Shown one piece after another: positions 16,212-26,897 of a stretch of 64,000 nt of DNA; position 1 is the stretch's first letter; each line of letters opens with the position of its first letter. The position numbers were made by a program, and so were the translations under genes. The notes under the pieces were generated by a model. It had not been told where the DNA came from, did no database searches, and saw only the letters and a list, made by a program, of their open reading frames with translations. Source of the DNA: Roseofilum halophilum BLCC-M91 (GTDB lineage: Bacteria > Cyanobacteriota > Cyanobacteriia > Cyanobacteriales > Desertifilaceae); the NCBI RefSeq assembly GCF_030068445.1, contig NZ_JAQPOK010000150.1, forward strand, positions 16,508 through 80,507, given 5' to 3'.

Positions 16212-18079
16212 GTGAACAGTCCCTCAAACTCTTCAAACCGTTTACAACGCAACCTGAGCCGTTATTCTACGGCAGGGGTTTTTTGCGTCAGTTTAGTGGT
16301 GGCATTGGTCAGTGTCATTCCCCTCTACAACAAGCTGAAAACCGCTCAGGAGAAAGACCTCCAGGCTAAACTGAGTAACCGAACCTTAGCGGCTGAACAG
16401 GTGCGGCAAGGCAAGATTCAGGTTGCCGAACAGGTCACGAGCCGTACCTTTGCCCGACGGATACTTTCTGACTACGTTCGGGGCGAGGCAAGCTTGACTG
16501 AGTTGCAGGAACTGAGTTTGTTCGATCTAGAAGATGCGATCGATCAAAGCAAGTCATTGGTGGGGGTTAGTCGCTTCGATCGCACCAACCAACTTCTGGT
16601 TCATGTCGGCGTTGACTCTCCTCTGGGCCTCTCAGACATTCTCCAAGGGGAAACGGATGAGTCCATCACAGTTGGCCCGCTCACGATTGATAATCACCCC
16701 CATCTCTTGGTGAGTAGCCCCATTTTTTCTGAGCAGCAAGAGCGGATTGGCCGGGATATTGCTGTGTTTAGGATGCTCAACATGGAGAGGCTCGTTGCGG
16801 AATCTAGCGGACTGGGGGAGACGGGCGAGATGCTCTTGGCCCAAGAGAAGGGGGACACCTTAGCGTTGTTCTTTCCCTTGCGAAACGGTTCGCAGGTGCT
16901 GCCAGAACCCTTGGTTTCTGTACTCAAAGATGCGATCGCCCAAGATACAACGGGAATTGAACATTACGACGGTCAGGTCATTGCCTTTGGGACCTTGCCG
17001 AATACGGACTGGGCCATTGCAGTGCAGATGGAGCGCCAGGAACTGTATGGTGCGGTGAACCGAGATTTGATTTTTGTCGGTCTGGCAGTCTTTGGGGTCA
17101 GCACGATCGCCACATTTGGTTTGGTTTTCGTGTTGCGTCCTCTGATTGGACGGGTTACGGATGCTGATGAGTTAGAGAAAGAGGTGCTTGCCAAAACAAC
17201 AGCATTTGAAGAACTCAAGCAAACTCAAATCCATTTAGTGCAAGCCGAAAAAATGTCGAGCCTGGGTCAATTAGTGGCAGGCATTGCCCATGAGATCAAT
17301 AACCCAGTGGGGTTCCTAAAAGGGAATATTCAACCCGCCCAAAACTATATAAAGGATCTACTCGGACTGATTGATTTGTATCAAGAAAAAATGCCTAACC
17401 CTGATACAGATATTGAAGATGAGATTGAAGAGATTGATTTAGAATTTGTGCGGAAAGATTTACCCAAGATTATCAACTCAATGAATGTAGGAGTAGACCG
17501 CATTCGCAATATCAGTGATGGTTTGCGTATCTTCTCTCGTCAGGATCGAGACCATAAGACAGCATTTAATATCCATGAAGGCATTGATAGCACACTACTA
17601 ATCCTTACGCATCGAACCAAGGGCAATGAAAAGCGGCCAGCAGTTGAAGTTGTCAAGAACTATGGTGAGCTACCGGAAGTGCAATGTTTTCCAGGTCAGT
17701 TAAATCAGGTGTTTATGAACATCTTGGCCAATGCCATTGATGCCTTTGAGGAGGCGAATCAAGGCAAAACCTTCGAGGAGATTAAAGCTAATCCTAATAT
17801 GATTACGATTACCACTTCAGTGGTTGATAAACAGGTGCAAATTCAGATCCAAGACAATGCCTGTGGAATGAAACTGGAAACGATCGAACGAATGTTTGAG
17901 CAGGGGTTTACCACCAAAGAAGTTGGCAAAGGAACCGGTTTGGGGATGGCGAAAAGCCTTACGGCATAGCTTCGCTTACCGCGCATCAAATCATCACGGA
18001 GAAGCATGGTGGCTCGATCGAATGCAGTTCAGAGCAAGGCATAGGAACAATCTTCGCGATCGCATTACCCATTGTCTAG
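16212..18079 (+). pseudogene. Membrane sensor histidine kinase, frameshifted near the C-terminus
   Basis: The frame runs from GTG 16212 to a TAG at 17969. It encodes a TM helix (about 20-40), a Cache-like periplasmic region (about 45-270), a second TM (about 277-300), an H-box EKMSSLGQLVAGIAHEINNP and ATPase motifs (LNQVFMNILANAIDA, DNACGM, GKGTGLGM). The expected end of the domain, AHQIITEKHGGSIECSSEQG then IGTIFAIALPIV, is intact but shifted, ending at 18079. Between them lies a 28-base stretch (17951-17978) in place of two bases. The cut protein keeps the N, G1 and G2 boxes but lacks about 35 residues. It may be inactive or weakened. Confidence 0.75.
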
Positions 18080-18226
18080 ACATCACCATCCTCAGCACAA
18101 CAGCAGAGAATCCTCGTAAAACCACGATCGCTCTTCATCCGTAAGATATAGCGCTTTCTGCTTCGCAGACATGAAACGCGCGGCACAGTTGTGCCGCGCC
18201 AATGGCTATATCCCGTCGTTGTCAAC

Positions 18227-19537
18227 CTAGAAACCCGGTTGCCTTTCACCGACGACTTCTTGGGGGCCGACAATCGACAGGCAGCCAGAGGTAAGATAGG
18301 TTTGGGAAATGTCCTGGGCTTGCTCAATACTCACCTGTGCAATGGCTTCTTGGAAGTGGCTATCAAATTCAATGCCTAACCCAATAGTTTCATACCATCC
18401 CAGAATGTGGGCAATCTGAGAGTTAGTTTGTTTACCTAACGCATACTGTCCCAGGAGTTTATTTTTATTAGTCGTCAATTCTTCCAGGGTTAGGGACATT
18501 TGACTCAGACGCTCGACTTCTTCTTGTAGGGAATGAATTGCAATGTCTGTATTGCTGGGAGCTGTTCCCATATATACCACAAACTGGGACAAATCTTGAC
18601 GAGTGGGATAAAAGGCAGAAACATCATAGGCTAATCCCCGTTTTTCCCGCAATTCCACAAACAAGCGGCTCGATAAGCCATTACCTAAGTAAGTATTGAG
18701 CAATTTCAACACGGGATAATCTGGACTCTTGACCGGCGCTCCAGGATAGCCGACCATGACAATGGATTGTTGGGTTTCCTGGGGTTGAATGATAGGAGAT
18801 AGCCCAAATCGGCGATCGAGATTGAACTGGGGAAAAGGCGCTTGAGGAATCGGCTTTTCTGGCGCTTGCCAATCCCCTAAGATATCCTCCACTAAGGACA
18901 CAGCCTCAGATACCGTAATCCGTCCGCAGATGCTAATCACCAAGTTATCAGGACGAAAATAGGCTTGATGAAAGGCTTGTAGGTCGTTTTGGGTAATGGT
19001 TTCTACTGTTTCTAGGGTTCCGAGGGGCGATTTTCCGTAGGGATGATCCCCATACATGGCTTCGCGCAAGCCTTTGAAGGCTAAAGAAAAGGGCTGTTCT
19101 TGGGATTGGCGAATGCTTTGTAGAACCAGGCGTTTTTCTAATTGTATTTGCTCTAGGGGAAAAGTGGGCGATCGCATCAACTCAGCCACTAACTTAAACA
19201 AAGGCACAAAATCCCCAGAGACAGTTTTCAGACTCATGAGAAAATAATCGGCTGCTGCATCTGCACCACAACTTGCCCCAACTGACTCAATTTGCTCGGC
19301 AATGTCTGACCATGAAAAGTTCGGTGTTCCTTTGGTGAGCAAGGAAGAGACCAAGTTAGCGATACCTGCTTTTTCTGGAGGATCGCAACTACACCCAGAG
19401 CGCAAAAACCAACGACTTGAAACAATATCAGTGATGGGGTTTTCCACCACTAACAGCACAATACCATTGGTCAGTTGTAAGCGATGGGTCTGATTCGATT
19501 GGAGTGAGCAGAGAAGACTAGCCGTCATGATGGTCAT
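18227..19537 (-). CDS. M16-family peptidase homologue lacking the HxxEH zinc site
   Basis: The protein has about 436 residues with the M16 fold; conserved features include PDNLVISICGRI, LNTYLGNGLSSRLFVELREK and RGLAYDVSAFYPT. Where catalytic subunits have HxxEH it reads ANLVSSLLTKGT, so it is the non-catalytic partner type. The catalytic partner with HFLEH is probably the gene at 21845-23173 on the same strand, 2.3 kb away. M16B enzymes work as heterodimers that degrade or process peptides. The frame is open to 19603, but that segment crosses an 'AGCGCTTCGCGCT' repeat; ATGs at 19537 and 19528 are likelier starts. Confidence 0.85.
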   Translation of the reverse strand: MTIMTASLLCSLQSNQTHRLQLTNGIVLLVVENPITDIVSSRWFLRSGCSCDPPEKAGIANLVSSLLTKGTPNFSWSDIAEQIESVGASCGADAAADYFLMSLKTVSGDFVPLFKLVAELMRSPTFPLEQIQLEKRLVLQSIRQSQEQPFSLAFKGLREAMYGDHPYGKSPLGTLETVETITQNDLQAFHQAYFRPDNLVISICGRITVSEAVSLVEDILGDWQAPEKPIPQAPFPQFNLDRRFGLSPIIQPQETQQSIVMVGYPGAPVKSPDYPVLKLLNTYLGNGLSSRLFVELREKRGLAYDVSAFYPTRQDLSQFVVYMGTAPSNTDIAIHSLQEEVERLSQMSLTLEELTTNKNKLLGQYALGKQTNSQIAHILGWYETIGLGIEFDSHFQEAIAQVSIEQAQDISQTYLTSGCLSIVGPQEVVGERQPGF

Positions 19538-19578
19538 AGCGCTTCGCGCTGGTAATCGGTAAGGTGTAAGCAGCGTGG

Positions 19579-19740
19579 TCAAGGGCGATCGCACTCCTTC
19601 CAAATATGATACAACACAACGATCGCGCTCAGGCTAAAGCCCAACGAAGCATCTAAGATAAACCCCACCAAATTGGGAAGCACCAATTCAGAAATCAAAA
19701 GTACAATCTTTTGTTGTCGTTTTTGAGAACTCATAATCAT
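19579..19740 (-). CDS. Possible small membrane protein (53 codons)
   Basis: A frame starts at ATG 19740 (second ATG at 19734) after TAGGAAATTG and encodes 53 residues with a basic N-terminus (SSQKRQQK) and one or two hydrophobic helices (IVLLISELVLPNLVGFILDA and FSLSAIVVLYHIW). The frame stays open to 19968, but the longer version crosses a 'GTGCGTTAGCGAAGCGTAACGCAC' type palindrome and looks non-coding. Resemblance to small cyanobacterial membrane proteins is only general. Confidence 0.35.
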   Translation of the reverse strand: MIMSSQKRQQKIVLLISELVLPNLVGFILDASLGFSLSAIVVLYHIWKECDRP

Positions 19741-20017
19741 CAATTTCCTACGCTCATACTCCCGTTTTACTCCTCTATTTTTTATAAGAGAATGCTCAGA
19801 AAATACAGAAAAATAAATCGCCCAAACTCCCCCCCAACCCCCGTAGGGTGCGTTAGCGAAGCGTAACGCACCGCCTCTCATAATCCGCTTAAAATCAACA
19901 AGAATAAGCCAAAATATAGAGAAATAAAACAAAATAAAACTCGCCAAAACCCTCTTTTCAAATGCCAACTTAACCTGCTATAGTAGAAAAATAAGTACAG
20001 CATGGTAGGGCAAAACC

Positions 20018-20887
20018 ATGGTCAATTCCCAACCGCAGACCTTGCAAGAACAATTTCTCTTGTACACGAAGCAACAACTTTTCACCCATAACCGCAATAG
20101 TGAAGCCCAGAAACTTTGCTTCTGGCATCGCTGGCATCCCGATAATGTGAACAAGGAACATCCAACCATTGCTTGTCAGATTAAAGATGACTTAAACGGT
20201 GGTTTTGAGCTGGCTAACATCAACGTTACTATTGGGGAAGTGATCAAGAAAATCAAGAAGACGCTTGGCGAACAAATGAAACTTGATGGGGTTAACCTTG
20301 AAGAGTTGCAGCCCAAGAAAGCTGGTGCGCCGGATGTTTCGCCCTGGCAAATTTGTTATCATTGGCTATGGGATAAAGCCTTTCCTCGGTGGATGTTTGG
20401 GAAGTTGCAGAAACACGAAAAAGTGGTCTTAAACAACGGATGGTTAGAGTGTATGCCACTTAACGCAGACGACATCCGGCGACCCCGTGGCGCACCCCAA
20501 GAACCCCCAACAGAATTAATCGCCGATTGGGGATATCAACTCCAATTACAAGTACCCTTTCCCAGGTATTTACTATTATTAAATCAGTCAACCGATGGGA
20601 CTTACTCCCTTTGTCCCTCCTTGGGTGTTTGCAAAGAGTATGAGGTATCGCAGGCAGTCGAAACCATGCCCAAAAATGCTAAGTGGCCGGGTATTTACTT
20701 TGATTCTGGAGAGGCAGAATTTTTGGCGATTGTTTTGCGCGACGGTTGGCCGTTTTCGGATTTTCCAGAGGACGAAATACCGGAATTAACGGGAGCGCAA
20801 ATGGTCGAGGTGTGGGAGACATTGCAAAGGGTGGAATGGCAAGGATTTTATCGCCGCTATACGGTGGTGGATATGCCCTCTCCCTAA
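20018..20887 (+). CDS. Unknown 289-residue protein
   Basis: I do not recognise this protein family. The first 35 residues are helical (LQEQFLLYTKQQLFTHN), the middle contains Trp-rich stretches (PWQICYHWLWDKAFPRWMFG), and the C-terminal half (about 170-280) is predominantly beta-like: LQVPFPRYLLLLNQSTDGTY is reminiscent of DUF4384-like domains, which have been linked to caspase/TIR-type conflict proteins; this is a weak similarity. No TM or signal peptide. The gene stands alone and its 3' end runs directly into a dispersed repeat (20878-21003), which may have changed its last residues. Confidence 0.6.
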   Translation: MVNSQPQTLQEQFLLYTKQQLFTHNRNSEAQKLCFWHRWHPDNVNKEHPTIACQIKDDLNGGFELANINVTIGEVIKKIKKTLGEQMKLDGVNLEELQPKKAGAPDVSPWQICYHWLWDKAFPRWMFGKLQKHEKVVLNNGWLECMPLNADDIRRPRGAPQEPPTELIADWGYQLQLQVPFPRYLLLLNQSTDGTYSLCPSLGVCKEYEVSQAVETMPKNAKWPGIYFDSGEAEFLAIVLRDGWPFSDFPEDEIPELTGAQMVEVWETLQRVEWQGFYRRYTVVDMPSP

Positions 20888-21003
20888 ATCCCTCTCCCAC
20901 GGGAGAGGGACTTTTCTCCCCTTCTCCCTTCGACTTCGCTCAGGACAGCGCCTGCGGGAGAAGCGCCGTCCTGAGCGTAGCCGAAGGAGGGTTGGGGGAT
21001 GAG
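20878..21003 (+). repeat. Dispersed GC-rich repeat ('ccctctccc..ggggttgggggatgagggg' family)
   Basis: A 126-bp repeat begins CCCTCTCCCTAAATCCCTCTC and ends GGGGGATGAGGGGCA. It contains palindromes such as CTCCCACGGGAGAG and a 'TTCGACTTCGCTCAGGACAG' insert. The same family is seen at about 545-665 (inverted), 54412-54474, 54672-54743, 57698-57798 and 58815-58900, sometimes inside MITE-A. Confidence 0.8.
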
Positions 21004-21218
21004 GGGCAAATGCCAGGGGTAGGGGCGGGTTATACCCAAATCTAGGATACCTATCGATAACTTTGCTGAACCCGCCCCCCCCAACTGTTGGGCTAAATTG
21101 GATCAATTAACAATGAGCAAATTATCGTAGGGTGGGCAGGAGGATAAGCAAAATGATTCAAATCCTACAAGCATACCCTGCCAACCTTTGACTAAATTGG
21201 ATAAAGTATTTTCAACCA

Positions 21219-21224
21219 GGAGGT
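21219..21224 (+). promoter_or_regulatory. Strong Shine-Dalgarno deciding a TTG start
   Basis: AGGAGGT is located 8-13 nt before TTG 21232. There is no ATG or GTG near the start of the DUF433 frame, so the perfect ribosome-binding site fixes the unusual TTG start. Confidence 0.7.
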
Positions 21225-21231
21225 AAGACCA

Positions 21232-21525
21232 TTGGTTAGTTCAATTAATATCGATTCTCTGATTACAACCGATCCTAAACTGCGTTCTGGGCGGCCGATT
21301 ATTGCGGGGACTGGAACCTCGGTGCGTCGCGTGGCGGCTCTGTACAATCAAGGATATGGCGCGGAGGAAATTGGGCGACGATTGGATCATTTGACGTTGA
21401 CTCAAGTGTATGCGGCTCTGACTTATTATCATGCTAATCGGGAAGCGATGGATGGGGATTTGCAGGCAGAACAAGATGCCTATACTCAGTTGGCCCAACA
21501 GCACTATCAACAGAGAAAAGTATGA
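21232..21525 (+). CDS. DUF433 antitoxin
   Basis: The 97-residue protein has the DUF433 winged-helix signature LRSGRPIIAGTGTSVRRVAAL followed by GYGAEEIGRRLDHLTLTQVY and AALTYYHANREAM. DUF433 proteins are antitoxins usually paired with DUF5615 PIN-like toxins. The stop codon overlaps the ATG of the next frame (ATGA at 21522-21525), the usual translational coupling in these modules. The toxin frame is cut short. The start is TTG after a perfect AGGAGGT. Confidence 0.85.
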   Translation: MVSSINIDSLITTDPKLRSGRPIIAGTGTSVRRVAALYNQGYGAEEIGRRLDHLTLTQVYAALTYYHANREAMDGDLQAEQDAYTQLAQQHYQQRKV

Positions 21526-21605
21526 GTGTGATTCGTCTTTATCTGGATGAGGATAGTATGGATTCGGCCTTGAGGGAAGGGTTACAGCGTTTTTCGATGT
21601 TATGA
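21522..21605 (+). pseudogene. DUF5615 PIN-like toxin, truncated after 27 codons by MITE-B
   Basis: The frame starts with MSVIRLYLDEDSMDSALREG, the conserved opening of DUF5615 toxins including the first acidic residues of the PIN-like site, and ends ..LQRFSML. The last codons ATG TTA TGA belong to the repeat that begins at 21597 and recurs inverted at 57907-58043. Full-length members are about 110 residues, so the remaining catalytic residues are absent. Nothing resembling the toxin's remainder is found downstream before the M16 gene. Confidence 0.8.
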
Positions 21606-21761
21606 GGTACAGTAATCCAAATGTTCCTTGAGAGTGTTGTCCCATGAAAAGCCTGAAGAATGGGCACGCATAGCGTAAAAAATGGTTTTCCCATTACCCA
21701 TTACCCATTACCCATTACCCATTACCCATTACCCATTACCCATAACAGCGCGAAGCTCTGT
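21597..21761 (+). mobile_element. MITE-B copy 1
   Basis: A repeat of about 165 bp consists of a unique part (TGTTATGAGGTACAGTAATC .. CTTGAGAGTGTTGTCCCATG .. AAAAAATGGTTTTCCC), a (ATTACCC)n heptamer tract of about seven units, and a palindromic end (ACAGCGCGAAGCTCTGTAA). An inverted copy with the same order lies at 57907-58043. It has no coding capacity. It interrupts the DUF5615 toxin gene. Confidence 0.7.
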
Positions 21762-21782
21762 AACTCATTTAGGTTTGCTATA
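21762..21782 (-). repeat. Solo end of MITE-A
   Basis: AACTCATTTAGGTTTGCTATA is identical to the terminal repeat of MITE-A copies 1 and 2. It directly abuts the palindromic end of MITE-B copy 1; the other end of the element is missing. Confidence 0.65.
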
Positions 21783-21844
21783 TAAAGACAAAAAGGAGAG
21801 GGGTATACTAGATCGAAGTTCAAGGCAACCCCTACAAGGTTAGC

Positions 21845-23173
21845 TCACCACAGGGGTTTTAGCCGGGTGACCACATAGCGATCGGGGTGTAAATATTTTC
21901 CAGCCACACGCTGAATTTCTTCAGGAGTCAAAGCTTGAATGCGATAGGGATAACTCACGGCTTGCCTAGCTTCGGCTACGGTATTGTAATACCCATACAA
22001 TCCGGCCAATTGACTGGGAGTTTCCGTAGAGAAGGCATAATCATTACACAGTTGACGCTGGCACGATCGCAGTTCACTCTCCAAAATGGGGGTCGTGCGT
22101 AGGGTCTCCAGGCGATTTTGAATGACTGATTCTACATCGTCGAGATATTTCGGCTCTAGCCAAGCGGTAATCGTAAACAGGCTAGAATCCTGTTGCAGAG
22201 AAAAACTACTGCTAATCCCATAAACTAAACCCTGTTCTTCTTGTAATTCTCTCACGAGACGGGAGGTGCGTCCACTGGCCAAGAGTACAGAAATTAAGTC
22301 TAAAGCATAAGCATCGCTGAGGCGATCGACTCCGGGCCCTAACCAGGCCATCATTAACCGAGCTTCTTCTAAACGAGGATACTTTAATTCCTTTCTGCGA
22401 ATGGTTTCTAGAGGAAAAATAGGGGGTGTTTTGGAGGGGAGTTGGTGGGGTAATGATGCTCCCCATCGCTGCTGATGTTGACCATTTTCTCTCCCGTTCC
22501 TTTCCCTCGGTGGATCTTCAAAATGGACAAAACTTTGACTGACTAAATCAATGGCCTGAGTTTCACTAATATCTCCTACTAACACCACGGTCATATTCTC
22601 CGGTTGATAACAGTGGTGATGAAATGCCTGCATTTGTTCTGGTGTATGGGTTAGGACTTGCCTTTGTGTCCCTAGTACGGAGCGACCATAGGGATGATCG
22701 GGATATAAATGTTCCAACAAGGAGGAAAACCCTAACCAGTCTGGATCGTCTTGAGTTTGTCTTATTTCTGACATCACTACTTCTCGCTCTTGCAGAAATT
22801 CCTCTTTCGGAATCGCCGGATAGAGTAAAATTTGGGCTAAATAGGGCAGGGTATCCGCCAGGTGAGGAACCGCCGTATTGATGTAGAAATGGGCATAATC
22901 ATAGCTGGTAGCCGCGTTACTGACTCCACCCCGATTTTCAATCACGCGATCGAATATTCCCGGCCCGATCTGATCGGTTCCTTTGAACACCATATGTTCT
23001 AGAAAATGGGCCAATCCTGGCAGTTCTTCCGGTTCATGCATTGCCCCGGCTCTCACCCACACATCCGCAGCCACTGCCGGAGTGGCTGACATTTGTTGAT
23101 GGATTAGAGTTAAGCCACTGTCGAGTTTTAGGGTACGAGCTGGAAAATGGGGGAAAGATAATAATTTTGCCAA
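21845..23173 (-). CDS. M16-family zinc metallopeptidase (catalytic subunit)
   Basis: The 442-residue protein has the zinc site HFLEH in LPGLAHFLEHMVFKGTDQIG (about residues 57-61) and the downstream glutamate region (YDYAHFYINTAVPHL). The C-terminal M16 domain has LDLISVLLASGRTSRLVREL and EEQGLVYGISSSF. M16B peptidases act as clamshell heterodimers; the non-catalytic partner is probably the gene at 18227-19537. Substrates in cyanobacteria are likely peptides such as transit or signal peptide fragments (inference). Confidence 0.93.
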   Translation of the reverse strand: MAKLLSFPHFPARTLKLDSGLTLIHQQMSATPAVAADVWVRAGAMHEPEELPGLAHFLEHMVFKGTDQIGPGIFDRVIENRGGVSNAATSYDYAHFYINTAVPHLADTLPYLAQILLYPAIPKEEFLQEREVVMSEIRQTQDDPDWLGFSSLLEHLYPDHPYGRSVLGTQRQVLTHTPEQMQAFHHHCYQPENMTVVLVGDISETQAIDLVSQSFVHFEDPPRERNGRENGQHQQRWGASLPHQLPSKTPPIFPLETIRRKELKYPRLEEARLMMAWLGPGVDRLSDAYALDLISVLLASGRTSRLVRELQEEQGLVYGISSSFSLQQDSSLFTITAWLEPKYLDDVESVIQNRLETLRTTPILESELRSCQRQLCNDYAFSTETPSQLAGLYGYYNTVAEARQAVSYPYRIQALTPEEIQRVAGKYLHPDRYVVTRLKPLW

Positions 23174-23392
23174 GGGTTTGACAGTTTATATTATTTGCTG
23201 GCGGAATTGTATCGATTTTTATTCTGTTTTTTTGTAGCTCAGAATACAAAATTTGAGATTCTGGGGATTTTTCAGCCGATCACCCTTCGTAGGCACAACA
23301 GCGAGCAAGATGCCATTTTCCAGTATTTGTAAACACTATAGAGCGCAGCGCTATATGACGTTAAGGTTGGGTTTCACTTCCCTCTACCCAAC

Positions 23393-24079
23393 CTACTTTT
23401 GCGACAAAACCTGCACGAATTCTTGATGCTCTTCTGTTGCTATTCCTGTTTGCAATACCTGCAAAACCCGCCCTAAATTACCACTCAACAGCGCCTCAAC
23501 ATCTAACCACAACCCCGGATAGACTTCACTGCGAATGATCCCCTCCTCATCAGCTTCCAATTTCTCAAATTGACCCGCTCTCAGGCGAAACCAATCGATC
23601 GCCCGATCCTCAACCCGCCATACCAAATATTCTTGCACCTGATGGCGACAATACACCTGCAACTTATCTTGCATATCCAGAGAAACAGTCGAAGCAGAAA
23701 TTTCTACCACTAACTCCGGCGCTCCCACCACATATCCCTCCTCATTGACGATAGACTGTCCTTCCCGCTCAACCCGGAGGAGGATATCGGGTTGGGGTTC
23801 GTTGTTGCTATCGAGAACCACTGTTGCATTATCGCCTCCTTGACACCCTGGAGTCATAGACGCATAAGCTCCCAACCAAGCGATCGCGTTAAAGTGAGGT
23901 TTACCATGTTGGTTAATGCGTAACGGTGATGCCATATAAACCACTCCTTCGATTAATTCCGCTTTCTTCAACTCCGGCATGTTAGAATAGCGGCGCTCAA
24001 ATTCTGGGCGCGAAAGATGGTCTCCATTTTCTAATCGCGGAATATTGGGCGATCGAGTGATCATTGTATTCGTAACCAT
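23393..24079 (-). CDS. Uma2 family protein (putative nuclease)
   Basis: The 228-residue protein is an intact Uma2 member: PELKKAELIEGVVYMASPLR at the start, the catalytic strand EPQPDILLRVEREGQ, then APELVVEISASTVSLDMQDK (E..K) and VQEYLVWRVEDRAIDWF. The start ATG at 24079 follows AAGGAGAGATAACT, a good ribosome-binding site. It lies downstream of the ATP synthase terminator on the same strand, so it must use its own promoter. Confidence 0.9.
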   Translation of the reverse strand: MVTNTMITRSPNIPRLENGDHLSRPEFERRYSNMPELKKAELIEGVVYMASPLRINQHGKPHFNAIAWLGAYASMTPGCQGGDNATVVLDSNNEPQPDILLRVEREGQSIVNEEGYVVGAPELVVEISASTVSLDMQDKLQVYCRHQVQEYLVWRVEDRAIDWFRLRAGQFEKLEADEEGIIRSEVYPGLWLDVEALLSGNLGRVLQVLQTGIATEEHQEFVQVLSQK

Positions 24080-24151
24080 AGTTATCTCTCCTTAGTTTTT
24101 GATGCTGAGGATTCATTAATTTGAATTTTAACGAAAAGCCAAAGAGGAATA

Positions 24152-24197
24152 AATAAAAAAAATATCGGCACAGCCTATATCCTTTCAGGCTGCACCG
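24152..24197 (-). terminator. Rho-independent terminator of the ATP synthase operon
   Basis: On the minus strand CGGTGCAGCCT (24197-24187) pairs perfectly with AGGCTGTGCCG (24176-24166) around a 10-nt loop, and is followed within 3 nt by ATTTTTTTTATTTATT. It lies 30 bp after the gamma-subunit stop codon. Confidence 0.92.
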
Positions 24198-24226
24198 ATT
24201 AACCCATTCATTGCCAGGGCATAGGG

Positions 24227-25177
24227 CTAATTCAACGCTTCTGCTCCACCAACCACTTCTAGCAGTTCTTGAGTAATGGCAGCTTGCCGAGCCTTGTTGT
24301 AAGACAGGGTAAGTGTGTTAATCATTTCACTGGCGTTATCCGAAGCACTACTCATTGCTGTCATCCGAGCAGCCAATTCACTGGCGGCAGATTCTTGCAG
24401 GGCCCGTAGGAATTGGTTTTTAATGAAGAGGGGTAACAGAGCCTCCAGGATTTGGGCGGGATCTTGTTCAAAGATCATATCTCTGGGGAAACCACCTTCT
24501 TCTGGAGAGGCTACTTTTTCCCTGGAAACATTAAAGCTACCATTGGCTGTAGTTAAACGGAATACTTCATCGTCAACCACTTCTAACCCTTGGGGCGTTA
24601 AGGGGAGTAGGGTTTGAATAACAGGTCTGGAGCTAATCAAGGAGACGAATTTGGTATAAATCAGCTCTATCCGGTCTACTTTACCGGAGAGGAACCATCC
24701 GAGAATGTTATCTACAATTTCGTCTGCTTCTTCGGCGCTCGGTATTTGGGCTAGTTCTGTACGGGTGGTGGCAATGGGGACTTCCCGACGCTGGAAGTAT
24801 TGAACGGATTTACGGCCTAAGAGGGCATATTCGTAGTTGAGGCCGTCTTGTTCGAGTTCTTTGGCTCGAATTTCGGCGCGACGGATGACGTTACTATTGT
24901 ATGCGCCACAGAGGCCGCGATCGCCGGAAAAGACAATTAACCCAACGGTTTTGACTTCCCGATTTTTGAGCAGTTCGAGGTCAACATCTTCAAACTGAAG
25001 GCGACTTTGCAGACGATACAGCACTTGAGCTAAACGGTCTGCAAAGGGACGGGTGGCTAAGACTTGTTCTTGGGCGCGACGCACTTTTGCTGCGGCCACC
25101 AAACGCATGGCTTCCGTAATTTTGCGAGTATTTTTAACGGATTTGATGCGATCGCGGATCGCTTTAAGATTTGCCAT
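24227..25177 (-). CDS. atpG: ATP synthase gamma subunit
   Basis: The 316-residue protein forms the central stalk of F1 (atpC in cyanobacterial usage). The N-terminal [20 protein letters not shown] and C-terminal [20 protein letters not shown] coiled-coil helices are conserved. It includes the extra segment of about 35-40 residues typical of photosynthetic gamma subunits (about 197-235), but without the regulatory cysteine pair of chloroplasts, as expected for cyanobacteria. Last gene of the operon; it follows atpA by 107 bp and precedes a strong terminator. Confidence 0.97.
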   Translation of the reverse strand: MANLKAIRDRIKSVKNTRKITEAMRLVAAAKVRRAQEQVLATRPFADRLAQVLYRLQSRLQFEDVDLELLKNREVKTVGLIVFSGDRGLCGAYNSNVIRRAEIRAKELEQDGLNYEYALLGRKSVQYFQRREVPIATTRTELAQIPSAEEADEIVDNILGWFLSGKVDRIELIYTKFVSLISSRPVIQTLLPLTPQGLEVVDDEVFRLTTANGSFNVSREKVASPEEGGFPRDMIFEQDPAQILEALLPLFIKNQFLRALQESAASELAARMTAMSSASDNASEMINTLTLSYNKARQAAITQELLEVVGGAEALN

Positions 25178-25284
25178 AGGAAAAACGAGGAGATAGGGGA
25201 CAGGGAAGAGTCAAATAGTGGATAGGGATGAACTATCCACTATCAATGCTGAGTTGAAGACCCTGGACTGAGCGCAGTCGAAGT

Positions 25285-26808
<1,524 letters not shown>

Positions 26809-26897
26809 TTATTTTTGGATGTAACAGGTGTGCTTAGGGGTCAACAGTTGTCAGATTTTGGCCAGTCCCCAGGGGGGAGACCCAAGGTTTACCAGCC

